Source: Adineta vaga (lineage: Eukaryota; Rotifera). Taken from it: 64,000 nucleotides of DNA. The stretch lies in assembly GCA_021613535.1 (NCBI GenBank), contig CP075497.1:248001-312000 (forward strand), read 5' to 3'. This document shows, one piece after another, positions 12,416-25,539 of this stretch. Made by a program: the position numbers and the translations under genes. Position 1 is the first letter of the stretch. Each line of letters begins with the position of its first letter. Under the pieces are notes generated by a model that saw only the letters and a list, made by a program, of their open reading frames with translations, was not told where the DNA came from and did no database searches.

Positions 12416-14609
12416 CACTTGCAGTACCGGCCTCTTTTGACCGTTATTTTGATGACATGTGTTCTTTTTTAATAATCTTTTTACTTTTCAGTCAATATTT
12501 TGATAAGATCTAATGTTTTCTTGTCTCATCTTATAGAAAAAAATTAAGAACGATGTTCTTTATTTAGAACAATTAATACAAAAGACACGTTTTAGAGAAT
12601 GATCACTACAAACGAACGAAGAACAGTAAAACATTGAATTGATGTTTTTTTTTGTCCGTAGAACGTTCACATGTAGAGCACCTTTTTCGTTTTGTTGAGT
12701 AGAATTTTCATTCACTTCTGGCGAATCCTTCTTCAGCACAGGATAACCAACGATATGGCTAGAGCATTCAGAATGTCTGCGTTCAAAAATTTTGAATTCT
12801 TGGAACGAAAATCCAACAGATGCGACACCAGAGCTAATCCTAATTCTTCCAAAAATAATCGACGTCTATGCTTTATATTGTGATTCCAGTGAGGATTTTT
12901 TACGGTCCAGACGGCCAAAGCGTTTATGGCAGCAATGTCTATCATCCCGTAAAAAATACAAAGTGGCCATCGCTTTGTACCTCGCTGTGTCTGAAAGATA
13001 ACATAAAATAAAAGATACAAATATCAAAATATCTGTTACCGTGTATTTATGACACATTTGATCAACAGTATCGGCAGCCCCTTTTATTTTGTTGTAATCC
13101 GATATAATGATTGGTTTTCCAGTCTTATTGTCCACTTGATTGTCGTGATGTTTCGAGGAGAGCAATAAGACAGTTTTATTCAGCTTGGGGACAAATGAAA
13201 CTAAAGTTAAGCCATCATGGAAACCAAAAAGCGGAGAACCCACTTCGCGATTTTTGTTAGATTGAAACTGGATAGGTATTTCGGATTTGTTTTTTCGTAG
13301 TGTTCCTATAAGAGTCAGATTCTTTGATCGGAGTTCTTGGGCTAACGGAACACTTGTGAAAAAGTTATCCATTGTAACGTTTCTTTCGAAGCCGTAAAGT
13401 GGTTTGAGTAATTCTAAAACGACTTTCACACCTATCTGTGCTTGTCTTGGCTCATTTGGTTGTCGCCCAAGGTAAGGAAATGCATTGCATACATAATGTG
13501 AGTCAACATCAACGCATAGCCAAAATTTCAACCCGTATCTATCAGGTTTTTTTGACATGAATTGACGGAAGGAACATCTCCCTCTAAATCCTAGTAATTG
13601 TTCAACAATGGTAACATTAGATCCAGGTGTGTAACATGTTTGTAAGCAATGTTGGAAATATGACCAGATTTCACGAATTGCTGCAAATTTATCTGTTCGT
13701 TTTCTTTCTTCCCTTGTTCTTTTGTCGTCAAATCTCAAACAACAAAATAATATCTTGAAAACGAGTTCTTGACATAGTGGCTTTGAATATTGGAGGTTCT
13801 AATGGACTTCTTCTCCATAAGCATTTCAGATCGGTCTTCCATTTCCCCAAGATACCAGTAAGTAATAAAAGCCCAATAAATGCCATCAATTCTACGATTG
13901 ATATTTCTTCAATTTCTTTCTTAGAGGCATTCTTGTGGATATTCTGCACGTTTGAATATCCTAAAATTTTCTCCAGAATTTTGTTTGGCATAAAACTCAT
14001 AAATACATCTTCGACAGATGAAATATCCTCAGTGGTATTTGTAAGACCAGCTTTTTGGATAACGTCATTCGAAGAATTATTTTTCGTTGAATGCTGAGGA
14101 GTTGATGCCCATATCATTCCAGAAGTGGAAGTATAGGAGCCTTTCCATGCGGGATCATCATCTAATTTGAGATTTTCTAAATCTATTTCATCATCATAGT
14201 CAGATGTTTCACTTTCTCCATCCGCTGTTTCCGAGCCGCTGTTTGTATCATCGAAACAATCATTGTCACTATCGATCTCACTTGAACTGTCCCTAATCTT
14301 TATGAAAAATATTTCAATAGATTGAAAATATACAATCTTTTAGATCAAACGATGACTCATTGTATTAGACATTATACGTTTCGTTGTTTCTCCGTTCTGT
14401 AAAAAAACATATTACTAATATAATGTTTTATTAAGAGGTCGTATAGCAATATAGACAAAGAATGTATTGCGTTCTAGATTCCTCAACATATATCTCTTCA
14501 TAGAGGTTCCTAGTTGCTACTGAAAACTGGGAAACAACAAAACATATTTAGCATTTTTCGGACATTTTGACTATGGGATCAAAAATGACCCCGGTCGGTA
14601 CTCCAAGTG
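12416..14609. mobile_element. piggyBac-superfamily DNA transposon, about 2.2 kb
   Basis: The left end reads TTAA|CACTTGCAGTACCGGCC. The right end, read inward, is ATAA|CACTTGGAGTACCGACC. The imperfect inverted repeat is therefore about 17 bp and the target duplication is TTAA on the left, with TTAT on the right after one change. Between the ends lies a minus-strand piggyBac transposase with a frameshift. Confidence 0.85.
12733..14304 (-). pseudogene. piggyBac transposase, frameshifted
   Basis: Reading the minus strand there is an acidic N-terminus (SSEIDSDNDCFDD region, from about 14304), then the first core block to about 13740 (FMPNKILEKILGY, GLLLLTGIL). After a one-base frameshift in a TTGTTGTTTG tract near 13735-13748 comes LRFDDKRTREERKRTDKFAAI. 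A 49-nt intron (13039-12991) precedes the last exon, which ends at 12733. The three catalytic aspartates of piggyBac-type enzymes are visible in LCVDVDSHYV, VTMDNFFTS and GAADTVDQM. No C-terminal cysteine-rich zinc domain is evident. One frameshift appears to be the main inactivating lesion. The first exon and true start are unclear. Confidence 0.88.
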
Positions 14610-15541
14610 TTATTATGCAAATCAAGATATAAAAATTCCTTTTCAATTTTTATCAATCCATCGTATATCAACAAAACTTAAAATTCCGCATGAAAAATCT
14701 GAAATCATTGTAAATTTAAATCAAATGAAATTCAATTGAATTTTCAAACAAATCTTATTCCAACAATAATTTTTATACATATGATTATAGGATATAATGA
14801 TAAACCACAAGAATGAATAAGAATTATTAAAAATATTTCACATAATCAAAATTTTATGAAAATTATATTAGTATTATAAGAGAAAATTTGATTTCATCTA
14901 AAATTTTAACAATAAACATTAAAAATAATAATAAGCATAATCAATATTTAAATGTAAGTCAATTGTCGCTCTTCAATGTTATTGGAAATCAATGAAAATC
15001 AATTATTTCGAGAAAAAAAACTCATCAGAACTGATTTTCTTTTTTTCTCATTTAAGATAAAAATAATTACTATCAAATCGGTTTCACATTGTCTTTCTTT
15101 CATAAGAGTTTTTGTGAAAAAATTCTATCTGAAAATTTTACACAAAAACGTTGATTTCCATCAGATTTTGTTATGAAAATATCTGAACGAAAATAGTTAT
15201 TCAAGTTTTATCATTTTTATTTGTCGAATTTTTTATTTTATTAATAAATACGATAGTTCTAATGAACAATTAACAGGACATTTTTTTTAAAGAATTTTAT
15301 TGTAAATTTCAGAGAACTTAAAGAGATAATTTTGTCTATATTCATAGTTTTATATTAAAAGATAATTGACAACAAATACGAAGAAATATATTTCAAGAAT
15401 ATAGGATGACAAATTCAATCCTTTTTATTGTCTTCAAAAAGAAATATGATCTAACATGTACAGATAATTGAAATTGAAAAAGAAACAACAAAATTTAACT
15501 AATTATCATTTGAGTTTTTATAAGTAATTCGAAGATCATTT
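14610..15541. other. Intergenic, very AT-rich, no gene seen
   Basis: Only short low-complexity frames are present. Confidence 0.5.
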
Positions 15542-15967
15542 TTATATATGAACTAATTTGGTTTGTTCACCTTTATTTGTGCTAATGATAAATGTTCCAT
15601 TATCCATTTCAACTTGTTGCATATTTTCGATGAATTTTATAAAGTTATTTTCTTTCTTCTTTAATTCTTCATCCACATATTCCATTTGTGATGATGTACA
15701 TTCGGAATTTATCAATGGATCAGTGGAATTATCAAATTTAACAGAACATTTAATACTATTTACGATGATTGTATAAATATTAAAATTCTCGAGTGACTCG
15801 TCAGAATAAATTTGAATGTCAATACCATTTAACTCAGGATATTGTGGAGAGTCAACAATTGTCCAATTTCCATATAAATTCGTAAATGGTAATGATGAGA
15901 TGATATTTATTTTAATAAAACATAATAATAATAATAACGAAATAGCAATTGTTTTATTCGAATTCAT
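15542..15967 (-). CDS. Small secreted protein, unknown
   Basis: This is a single-exon frame of 141 aa starting at an ATG. The first about 25 residues form a clear signal peptide with a run of Leu/Ile (ISLLLLLCFIKINIISS). The mature part starts near LPFTNLYGNWTIVDSP. The GNW tripeptide near its start recalls the N-terminal G-x-W of lipocalins, and two Cys (IKCSV and SECTS) could pair, but the similarity is too weak for a family call. The C-terminal half is charged (EELKKKENNF). It is probably a real gene because of its signal peptide and clean frame in very AT-rich DNA. Confidence 0.6.
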   Translation of the reverse strand: MNSNKTIAISLLLLLCFIKINIISSLPFTNLYGNWTIVDSPQYPELNGIDIQIYSDESLENFNIYTIIVNSIKCSVKFDNSTDPLINSECTSSQMEYVDEELKKKENNFIKFIENMQQVEMDNGTFIISTNKGEQTKLVHI

Positions 15968-17508
15968 AATACGATTATTGTAATGATATGTATGGAGAGA
16001 TAATTATGAATGAAGAACACCAAACAGGACTCTTTTTATTATAGAAAAAGAACAAAGATTCATTGTTGAAAATCGATCAATCATAATATAGAATAATATT
16101 TAGATGGCGCTAGAAAACAAAGAAATAAAATAATATGAGAATATATTATCGATTCAAAGTTATTTTATAGATAATTAAAATGTACAAATATAAATCTTCA
16201 TCATTGAAAAAAGGAACGTTTATTTGTACAAAATATAATGTCATTAATAGTTGTTAAATGATATTCAAACCAAAGAAAACTTTTCATCGAAATCAAGTAT
16301 TAAAATCAATCATATCATTTGAAAATGCTTCTACATGAAAACCTAAATTTCTTTACATAACATAAATCATATTTTTTATCTTAAAGATTTTCACAATGCA
16401 TGTCAATAGATCGTGAACTTCATCTATCAAATTCAATAAGAATTTTACTTTCAATTTGACTCAATACAGAAACAATCAGCACACTGATATCTCTACCTTT
16501 GTCAATATAAGGTTAAAAAAAAATAGATATCATCAATAACAAGCACTATATTCGAGTATTTCTTATTCGAGTTCGCTCTATAATTTGTGCTGAACCTATA
16601 AATGGTTATGTTTAGATTCAGAATTCAATTCTCTATTGAATGGTATTCCTATCGAAGGAGATCCTTAAAAGAAAACAATAGATATTCTCATGTCTTCTCT
16701 GTCGAAGAATAAAATCTTTCAATATAGAGAATTAAATTCAACATATGGTTTTGATTTCGATCATCATATGTTATATAATTGTCAAGGATATAATCAATGT
16801 TAAAATAATCAAAATATGTATATGTAATAAATATTATTATGGTAATCGATGTCCAATTTAATACAAAAGGTATCATAGTTTATCACTTGATGTTATATTT
16901 GGTTATTATATAAAACCATATTTATCATTTTTGAAACAATCAAAATAAATTTATTTAATGATATTTATAACAATATTTATGTTAATATTTGATTATATAA
17001 GTGGATTATTAATCCATAATAAAATTTGAACAAAATCTTTCCAATGATATAGATTGTAAAACATATCTTTTATTATCATCATATTTTTCATTGATAACAA
17101 TAAAATATTTCCAATTAATATTTTTTTCAAATGAATTTAGTAAATAATCGTTCATTTATTAATATAAATTGTTTATTAACTGATTTATGATTAAAAGTTT
17201 TACTTGAATTAATTGATTATGGTTAAATGCATGTGTTGCTATCCAATCGTTACACAATAAAACAACGACATATTTAAAAATAGAACATTGCTCTTTATCT
17301 ATATCTCATTTTTATAATATATGATATGATTCAAAGACCTAATATGGCACTGTAATTAAAGACGTTTTCTATCAAGTTCACATTATATTATTTTATTTCA
17401 TAAATAATATTTCACAAATAAGTATTGGATATGATTCTATAGAAAAAAAGATATTTAAACCATTTCATCACTATAAGATGATGCTTGATCACGTTGTTGA
17501 ATAAATCG
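15968..17508. other. Intergenic, AT-rich, no gene seen
   Basis: Frames are short and I recognise no domain or repeat. Confidence 0.5.
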
Positions 17509-18081
17509 TCAAGGACAATTTCCCTTTCTAGAATTAAAAGCATGAATATTATTTAATAAAATTGTTGTATTACACTTACGACGGCGACATACGTTTCTTC
17601 TTCCATACTCCAATGGACTTTTTATTTTAAACCATGATTTCTGAAAAGTAAGTTACATTAATGATTTACGTTTTAAACAATAAATTCTTACTTTTACTCT
17701 GCAATTATTCTTATAAAATTTTATTACAAAAATTACGAAAGAATATATTGCTGCTATAGCACATAAAATTGCACTAGCAATTGTTATTGTATTAGTAACA
17801 TAATTTTCAATTTTTTCTTTAACTAATTCAGCTTGATGCACAATTGTATCGGTTTTATTTATGATTTTAGTTGAATAGATGATTGGTGTTGAGGTAGTTG
17901 AATATTTAATAAGATTTTTTTTAAAGTCAAGTAGTTTGAACAAATTATAATTCTAAAAAACAGAAATTAATAAGTAAAATCAATCAAGGGGAGCACTACT
18001 CACTTGAGCACTTATACTTATACATGTATTTACAAGAAAGAATAAAATAAGCACACTTGGCATGATAGTTATGTCTGACAT
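17509..18081 (-). CDS. Short single-pass membrane protein, unknown
   Basis: I read three minus-strand exons: 18081-18004, 17952-17692 and 17640-17509. The introns are about 51 nt each, with GTGAGT and GTAAGA donors. Exon 1 encodes a signal peptide (MPSVLILFFLVNTCISISAQ). Exon 2 has a polar ectodomain and one transmembrane helix (ITIASAILCAIAAIYSFVIF) followed by basic residues. Exon 3 gives a short basic cytoplasmic tail (RRNVCRRRKC). A GTAAGT inside exon 3 could be a further donor, so the C-terminus is uncertain. The protein would be about 156 aa, type I. I do not recognise a family. Confidence 0.55.
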
Positions 18082-18212
18082 TAAAATAAGATACAGAATA
18101 TATATATATATATTCTTATGTTCTTTTATGTTGAAACTAATTGAATTACAATTCTTGTTTTCTTAGTCATAGAATTATAGAAAAAAAATCATCAAAGAAG
18201 CTAACTGATAAA

Positions 18213-21200
18213 CAGGGCTGCCATCTGTATCCTATTTGAAATATTTTCCTTTGCAAAAAATTAAAATCATATGATTTGTTCAAATCTATATATTTATTGG
18301 TTGTAGTCAACATATTCATTTATATGAAGGTACGAAGAGTCAATTTTATTGGCTTATTCAAGTCCAATATACGATATCATTATTCATAGCAATTAATTTT
18401 CTATTCTTTGATCATTTTTATCACATGATTGAAACTGAATGTTGTTTCTAATCAACTATAGTTTACTATTTAAAAAAATACCTATCGATTTATTTAAAAG
18501 TACTGAGGAATTATTGTAGATTTTGATTAGGTACTAAATGAACAACGACAATCCTGTTGCACTATATGATATTGAAGTTATTGAAGAAGAGGATCATTCT
18601 ACAGCACTCGAATTTGAAAAAACGACAACATTGGAAGAAACATCTAATTCTACTTCTAAATTATCTTTCAATGTTGAAAAAAAATCATCAAATTCTTTAT
18701 CAAACTCAAAAAGATATTGCAAGTTCAATAAAGAATGGATTAAAATCTCGAAATATGCATCATTTCTACAAGAATGTCGAACAGATTTATCATTTGCACA
18801 TTGTTCTCTTTGTAAATCAAATTTTTCAATTGCCAATGGTGGGAAATACTTGATCGATCGTCATCTCAAACAAGCTAATCATAAACGTCTAGCAGCAGCA
18901 GAAGCTACACATAAATGTATTTCAGTTCACCAGATGATCCAAAAGAAAATTCATCAGGTTGATTTATTGTCTTTTTTTAGCACATTCAATGTTCGATTTT
19001 ATTCCGCATTCGAGTGAACTAACAAAATCAGTTGCTGCTGAAATTACATTAGTTTATCATGGAATACGTCATGGACATAGCTATTCGAGTCAAGCATGCA
19101 CCGCCGATGTTTCAAAGAAACTGTTTCATGATTCAGCTAATATAAAGCATCTTACATGGGGACGAACTAAAGCTCGTGAAATTGCTGTTAATGTTTTAGG
19201 TAGGTAAAAGTTCTCTTTTAAAACAAAAGTTTAATAACGAATGAGAGAAGTGAAAGAGAGAGAGATCAATAGAAAAGTATTTCTCATCAATATTTCTTAT
19301 TTTCTACACTTTTTTTTTCTAGCTCCATATATGACGGATCAAATTACTAAAATGATTCATAAAGCTGGTTTTTACTCGCTATCATTTGATGCATCCAATA
19401 AAGGTCATACGAAAATATTTCCATATGTTGTTAATTATTTTACTATTGAACGTGGTATTGAACGCCGCAATTATTGAAGTAATTGAACTAGTTAATGAAT
19501 CAGCTGATTATATTGTTGCATCACTTCGAGAAGTGTTGCAAAATAATAATATTCATATGGAAAATTTGACATCAATTGGTGCTGATAATACGAATGTTAA
19601 TTATGGAAGAATTTATTCAGTTTTTTCTTTGTTGGAATCTGATTTTCCACATCTACAGAAAGGTGTTTTGCTATGAGAGAAAAATAAATATATTTCTAAC
19701 GATAATGTGTCTACTTCTAGGAAATTGCTTTTCACACGTTTTAAATAATTCAGTAAAAACTTCACATTCACATTTTGTCATTGATGTTGAATCAATTTTA
19801 TCAAAACTCTATAATCACTTCTCTTCGTCAACAAAACAAGTAGAAATTCTAAAAGAATATTTTGCTTTTGTCTAGCAGGATCATTTGGTAAAGTATATAA
19901 GATATATTAGCAGTAATTAATATTTTTCTCATTTAGTTATTATTGTAATACATCAATATTCGTTGGCTCAGCCTATATCCATCTATTGAACGATTACTCA
20001 AAGTTTTTGATCCATTATCTGCGTACTTTCTGAATTTGGGAGATGAGGATAATTTTTCATATCCACCAATGATTTCAATATTTTTCACTTCTACAGAAGC
20101 AAAATGCACAATGTATTTTTTACACAATGTTTTGTTTGATGTACAGAAAAAGAGTTTAGAGTTGCAACGACATTATATTTCTATTGTTGATTTGAAAAGA
20201 ATCATTACTAGTCTTCTTAACAAACTGAATGACCGATTGAAACAAAATTATTTTGGTTATCAAACGAGAATTCTGTTGAATTCATTGTCTGATTCGGATC
20301 GAAAAATATTGAATCAATCATTTGTAGATTATATTTCTAGTGTTATTAAATATATTGAGAAATATTATAGTGAACAATCTGATTTGGCTGAATTAACTGC
20401 TGTTTTTGGTATATATTTTATTATAATAATTATATAAGAGAACAGATTTAATTTTCTAGGAATATGTGATATCGATCAAATAAAATTTCATCAAATTCAA
20501 GACTGTGTTGCATTTCTTATGTTGGATGTTGATCATGATAAATTATTCGATGAATTGAATATTTTAGAATCTTTATTCAAAGAAATCAATTCATATCGTG
20601 AACCATTAAGTCATCAAATTCGAAAAAATATTGGTAATGATGTTTATCATGCTGCTGATGATATAACTAGTGATAAATATGACGAATGTGAATCAGATGA
20701 AGAAGATCTTTTTCATAAACCAACAGTTGATATTCATGAAAAAGACAATGAAATTCGTGCTGATCAATTATGGGCATTTCTTCTTGCAAAATCAACTACT
20801 TTATGCAGCGAAATGATAAAAGTTCTTACTTATGTTCATTCAATTCCTAGTTCTAATGCGTTTGTCGAAGGTGTTTTTAGTCATATGAAACACGCATGGA
20901 CACCAAATCGAAATTCAATGTCAACTGAAATAATTGCTGCTGAATTAAAGATTCGACTGAATAGCAAGATGAAATGTGAAGATTTTTCTTCTTTTGTACA
21001 AACTCAACCACAATTGATTAAATCTGCTAAAACCAAGCAGAAATACAGCTATGTAAAAAAACGTGTATTAGGTAATGCAAACAGAGAAGATTTAGTTTGA
21101 GTGTAGATTTTTTATTTGTTTTTGAACATATATATCGAAAAAAAATGTATTTGTGAACCACTTGCTACAAAATAAAACAGAATTTGAACTTTCCTACTAT

Positions 21201-21361
21201 CTTCGAAGCACAGAGAAAGATCTGAAATAATATTTTTAACGTTAAAAATACCTTTTAAAACTAATTTCTCATTGGCACCGTATGTTACTCGAAAAAAATG
21301 TGTACCTCATCAATGTACCTCATATGTACCCCATTCTACACCTCAGCAGATGGCAGCCCTG
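18213..21361. mobile_element. hAT-superfamily DNA transposon, about 3.15 kb
   Basis: The ends are CAGGGCTGCCATCTG at 18213 and its exact reverse complement at 21347-21361. This is a perfect 15-bp inverted repeat starting CAGGG, as in many hAT elements. The flanking 8 bp (CTGATAAA and CTTCTCTA) do not match well, so no clear target duplication survives. The interior encodes a decayed hAT transposase. Confidence 0.85.
18538..21100 (+). pseudogene. hAT transposase, broken by frameshifts and a stop
   Basis: The N-terminus is acidic, followed by a zinc-finger-like stretch (FAHCSLCKSNF...DRHLKQANH) of BED type. A one-base excess in a T run near 18970 shifts the frame into SMFDFIPHSSELTKSVAAEI. Introns are likely at 19201-19321 and at 19663-19720. 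Another one-base shift occurs near 19460 and stop codons near 19873 and 19950. The long later block from about 19970 contains WLSLYPSIERLL and SAYFLNLGDEDN. The last exon (from 20460) ends with the hAT C-terminal dimerisation-type motif VHSIPSSNAFVEGVFS. The stop is at 21098-21100. Most of the transposase can still be traced, so decay is moderate. Confidence 0.82.
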
Positions 21362-21939
21362 CTTCTCTATCTCATCCACACCCTTATGTGAATATGCTCT
21401 TTGACCATACTCGCTGTCTTTCCGATTTTATTGATTCAATACAATATAAACATCTGTGAATTAAAATCATATGATCGTGCTAACTAGATTCTTACACTAC
21501 TGAGACATTTGTTGTTTAATATGGGAAAAATTTGTTAACAGAAATAATCCTAAAAAGTAAATCAATTAAATAACGTTTGTTGAACACGAATTAAACATCT
21601 GGCATAGTCTTGTTCCAGGAGGAATGTTTTCATTGAATGGCCACATGGGATATAAGGAAACTACAAATCTAACTATATAAGTTTATACTAAAAATAAAGA
21701 TGATGTAATTTTCAATTAATAACACTTTAACTAATAATCAATCTCTTTAACTATCGTATTTAACGATTATCAACTATTAGTTTATTGAAAAAAGCACATA
21801 TTAAGCTAAAAGAATTTATATTTTATTCAATGTCTCTCTTTTTTCCTCTTCAAATATTGCAATAATTATCAAACTTCCGTCTGAAACATATCTTAACAAG
21901 TGGTGTCTGACTAAATTCATTCCTCTAATTTGCTAATGG
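21362..21939. other. Intergenic, no gene seen
   Basis: AT-rich sequence. A weak telomere-like stretch (CATCCACACCCTTATGTG) lies at about 21374-21391. Confidence 0.45.
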
Positions 21940-22830
21940 TAAGATGAACAAAACAAAAGCCAAGACTTGCGGAGTATATGACATTGCCATTCATTTAATT
22001 CTGTACATGCTAGTTTAACTGTTAAAATAGCTTCAGGTAAAGCAGAAAGAATAATATGATTATAGGTGTAATATAATGCTCTTTGTGAAATTTGCATTTG
22101 TTTAATCAATATATGACCAAATTGTATTTTCTCTTCTATTGTTTTCATTCGATCATATGTAATAAGAATAATTAAAAGAGTAATAGTAATTATTTGAATT
22201 GAAAAAAGGAAGAAAATAATGAAGAGAATAATGATTGTTGTTATTATAATTATTCCAATAGATAAACAAGGCTTTTTCTAAATATATAATCTTGGAAAGA
22301 GAATTACTAATACACGATCAATAGTGATCCAACTTGTTAATCGATATGTTATCCGAGTAAATATCGAAAGAAAATAGAACATTATTTTACATGTTCGTAC
22401 ACTTGATAATTCTAAAGTCATTTGTACAAATCGAAGTAATAAATTAAGTAAAGCAATTTGATTAACACAAGGAACAGTAAAAAGATAATCTCCGACTCCA
22501 AATTGTCGATTTATCTTTTGCTTCAATGTAACAAAACAAGCAACATTATTAAAATAAGACAAACTACACTAACATATAGAATTTTTACTTGTTTAGTAAA
22601 ATCAATAAAAAGTGAACATAATATAATACCAAATGGTTGTATATTAAATTCAGCACAATACCCTTGATAACAGAATGGACAAAGACATATAAAATTATTG
22701 GAATCTTTTAAATCTCCTTAAATACATTTTTCATTAAAAAGACAATTATTTCAATTATCAAAATGTTTCTCATAATTGATACTAGATGCACGATAATGAT
22801 TTGTTTCACAAATCTATATATATCAAGAAG
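21940..22830 (-). pseudogene. EGF-rhodopsin-like receptor pseudogene
   Basis: On the minus strand an EGF-like fragment (FICLCPFCYQGYCAEF, near 22690-22640) runs straight into hydrophobic segments of a seven-helix receptor. These include VSVVCLILIMLLVLLH and, in another frame, the TM-like LTSWITIDRVLVILFPRLY near 22290-22340. Several stops and frame changes interrupt it. EGF-plus-7TM receptors are frequent in bdelloids, so I read this as a decayed member. No continuous frame covers the receptor. Confidence 0.6.
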
Positions 22831-23442
22831 AAAGTTTGTCTGTTCGTTATGCATTCAGTCCCTGTAATAGCTGTCGTCACCAAACTTTTCACGATGCTTG
22901 CCTAGACCTATAGGGGAAGGTCGACGTCTACTTTGTTCCAAAAAAAAGATTGCTACGGTTGCTACAGGTAATCGATGAAACTGACCAATAGGATGACAGT
23001 ATTTCTAAAAAATTAAAATAAGTGAAAATAATATTATGTTCAAACAACTACAACAATAATATGTTTCTTGAATTGTTTTCAATTACATGTTGATCAAGAT
23101 ATTTATTTATGATACAACATGAAAATTAAGAAATATATCATGAAACTATATTTGATTGACGTGGCAGGAATCTTGTGTCATTCACATTTTATATATAAAA
23201 ACACATACAAAAATCTTGATATTTGCATTTTTTCTCTTTATCTTTTCTCGTCAATTAATCTTCTTGACTGTCTAACGGGTAAGAATATTATATTTATAAT
23301 TTCAATTTTAACTTCTTCAAAGCATAATCTATTCGAAAATTTGACATTTTATGCTCGGTATTTCTCTTTTATCAGAAGAGATTGCGATGAATTATTGGAT
23401 AATAATTCTTTTAATATAGGAAATCTCACAATCTTTTAGATA
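22831..23442. other. Intergenic, no supported gene
   Basis: A 106-codon plus-strand frame at 23119-23439 begins with ATG but shows no domain or splice logic that I can defend. Confidence 0.4.
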
Positions 23443-24466
23443 TGTCGATATTATTCAAAATGCCAAGTAGATTGTGGATTTTAATACTCATCATTTTACA
23501 TGATGTAACAGGTATGAGCTTTCTTAATATGATAAAAAATATCAAATCACATAATTGCAATCATCTGTAGCTCTTTGGTACAGTCGACCAATGTTTGATT
23601 CATGTGCATCATGGAATCCAAATGGTGTTCCTTTCGCAAATAAAAATACACTTGGTGAATGCGCTCATGGACTTTTTATTGACAAAAACAATACTATCTA
23701 TGCAGGTAGTTGGGGTGGGAGTGTTATTAACATATAGTTCAGGAGTGATTCGTCTTTACTGAAAACTATTCAAGTTGGTATCCCTAACCCCTACGGTCTG
23801 TTTTTATCGAAGACTAGTAATATTTACATTGTTTATGGTAATGGCTATGGTCGAGTTGACAAGTGGACATGGATGCAACTAGTGGAATAACTGTCATGAA
23901 TACAAGTACACCATGTTATGGTCTTTTTATTGACACTAACAATTCACTTTATTGTAGTTTCTTTGATTTACATAAGGTAACTAGAATTGATCTGAACGAA
24001 AACTCTACAACACCAATTACAATCGCTGGTAATGACACTGATAGATCAACATCATCACTGCTTAATCATCCGTGTGGAATCTTTGTTGACATAGATTTCA
24101 CTTTATATGTAGCAGATTCGAGTAATCATCGCATTCAACGTTTAAATTATGGTGAGTTGAATGGAACAACTGTAGCAGGAGTGACAACAGCAAATACAAC
24201 AATATCACTCAATATTCCGACTGGAATAGTTCTTGATGGTAATGGATATTTATTTATTATGGATACTGATAATTTTCGTATTGTTGCCTCGAACTTTGCT
24301 GGATTTTGATGTATATAATTGGATGTTCAGGTCGTAGTGGTCCATTACCCAATCAGTTATATCATGCTCGCCATATGGCATTTGATCCGTATCGTAATAT
24401 ATATGTAAGCGATGATGACAATCATAGAATTCAAAAGTTTGATCTTTGCATTGAACTCATGTGTTG
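23443..24466 (+). pseudogene. NHL-repeat secreted protein pseudogene
   Basis: A signal-peptide exon (MPSRLWILILIILHDVT, with the first ATG at about 23443) is followed by an intron from about 23511 to 23570. NHL propeller blades follow: GLFIDKNNTIYAGSW, GLFLSKTSNIYIVYG, LYVADSSNHRIQRL, and finally IYVSDDDNHRIQKF. An in-frame TAG lies near 23735. Frame changes occur near 23862 and 24305. Blades on both sides of each lesion remain recognisable, so inactivation is recent compared with the receptor relic next door. It is related to the intact minus-strand NHL gene at 8950-10696. Confidence 0.78.
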
Positions 24467-25539
24467 AGTATATATTCACATTATGTGGAAATTGTATTTT
24501 ACGTGCCAGCATGTCAAATATGAAGAAAAATGACAGCTGTACTTTTTAGCTAGAGATTACTCGAATAAGCAATACTTGTTCAAAGTAATATTCTAGGAAA
24601 CGAAAAGCTTGATTAATGATGTGTGTACATATGATCATATAAGTTGTTCTATCTGTTCTATAGGGTGAAAAGACAAATGATTAAAATTACTAACGTCGTA
24701 AATCTTCCTATTTCAAGTAATTCAAAGACCTTTTTAATTACAATATAAATTTATTATAAACTTTTATTGAAACATATATGTTCTTTTTCGATAACACTGG
24801 CAACAACAGTTATTACCAAAATATCCGCTCAAATGACTACCGATGGTACACGTAGTACAATGGACAACAATATAATCAAGTTCATATGTTATCAACTGTT
24901 TCTTCTTCCTTTTCTATTATTTGTCTTTTAATCGCTATCAAAAGTTTCTAATCATTCTTTTAACTTGCTTTGGTCAATCAAGCGATTCAGACGATAATTT
25001 ATTTATGAATTTGTTTATTATCTTGAGAGTATGTGCAACTGGAGAAAACACAGCCTCGCACCCTCAAGATAGAAAGAAAGCATATTCATTTTTCAACACA
25101 TTTTTATTTCTTAACAATATTGTCGCAGAATAAAGAGGCGTCACTCACTATCCATTTTTGGTGTTCTTTCGGAGATTTTGACATAGTGAAATTCCTTGTT
25201 GTTCCTCTTACAGATGTCATACTTGTCTTGTCTTGCCTCTATAGGAATATTCCTACGGGCATATTCCATTTTCTTAAGATATTTCCTTTCCTTATATATT
25301 CATATATATATATAGAGAGAGATGGTTTTTCCATCAGTAGTTGTTCTTCATATTTATTTCATAATAAATATATTTTACTACCGAACACAAGACGTGACAG
25401 AGATAAAAATCGATATGAATCATTATTTATCACTAAAATTTTGAAATATTCTTTTTTCTTATCTATAAAATGCCTTTTAATTCTTATTCAAAACTATACA
25501 AAACAGAAGAAAACGAATCTTTTTTCTACGTAAAAAAAC
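24467..25539. other. Intergenic with one foldback island
   Basis: A 166-codon plus-strand frame at 25033-25533 overlaps the island and has no recognisable domain. I treat it as chance. Confidence 0.45.
25021..25070. repeat. Foldback island with both CTTGAG and CTCAAG edges
   Basis: It opens TCTTGAGAGTATGTGC and closes GCACCCTCAAGAT, with about 25 bp of unrelated loop. It is the most compact two-edged copy in the window. Confidence 0.75.

Noticed and set aside
12733-14097. Plus-strand frames at 12692-13001 and 13777-14097
   Set aside because: They are antisense shadows of the piggyBac transposase.
18958-18980. Apparent 23-nt GT-AG intron in the hAT transposase
   Set aside because: It is too short, and splicing it leads to a stop. 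A one-base excess in the T run explains the frame change better.
25033-25533. 166-codon plus-strand open frame
   Set aside because: It overlaps a foldback island, has no domain, and its composition looks like translated AT-rich intergenic DNA.
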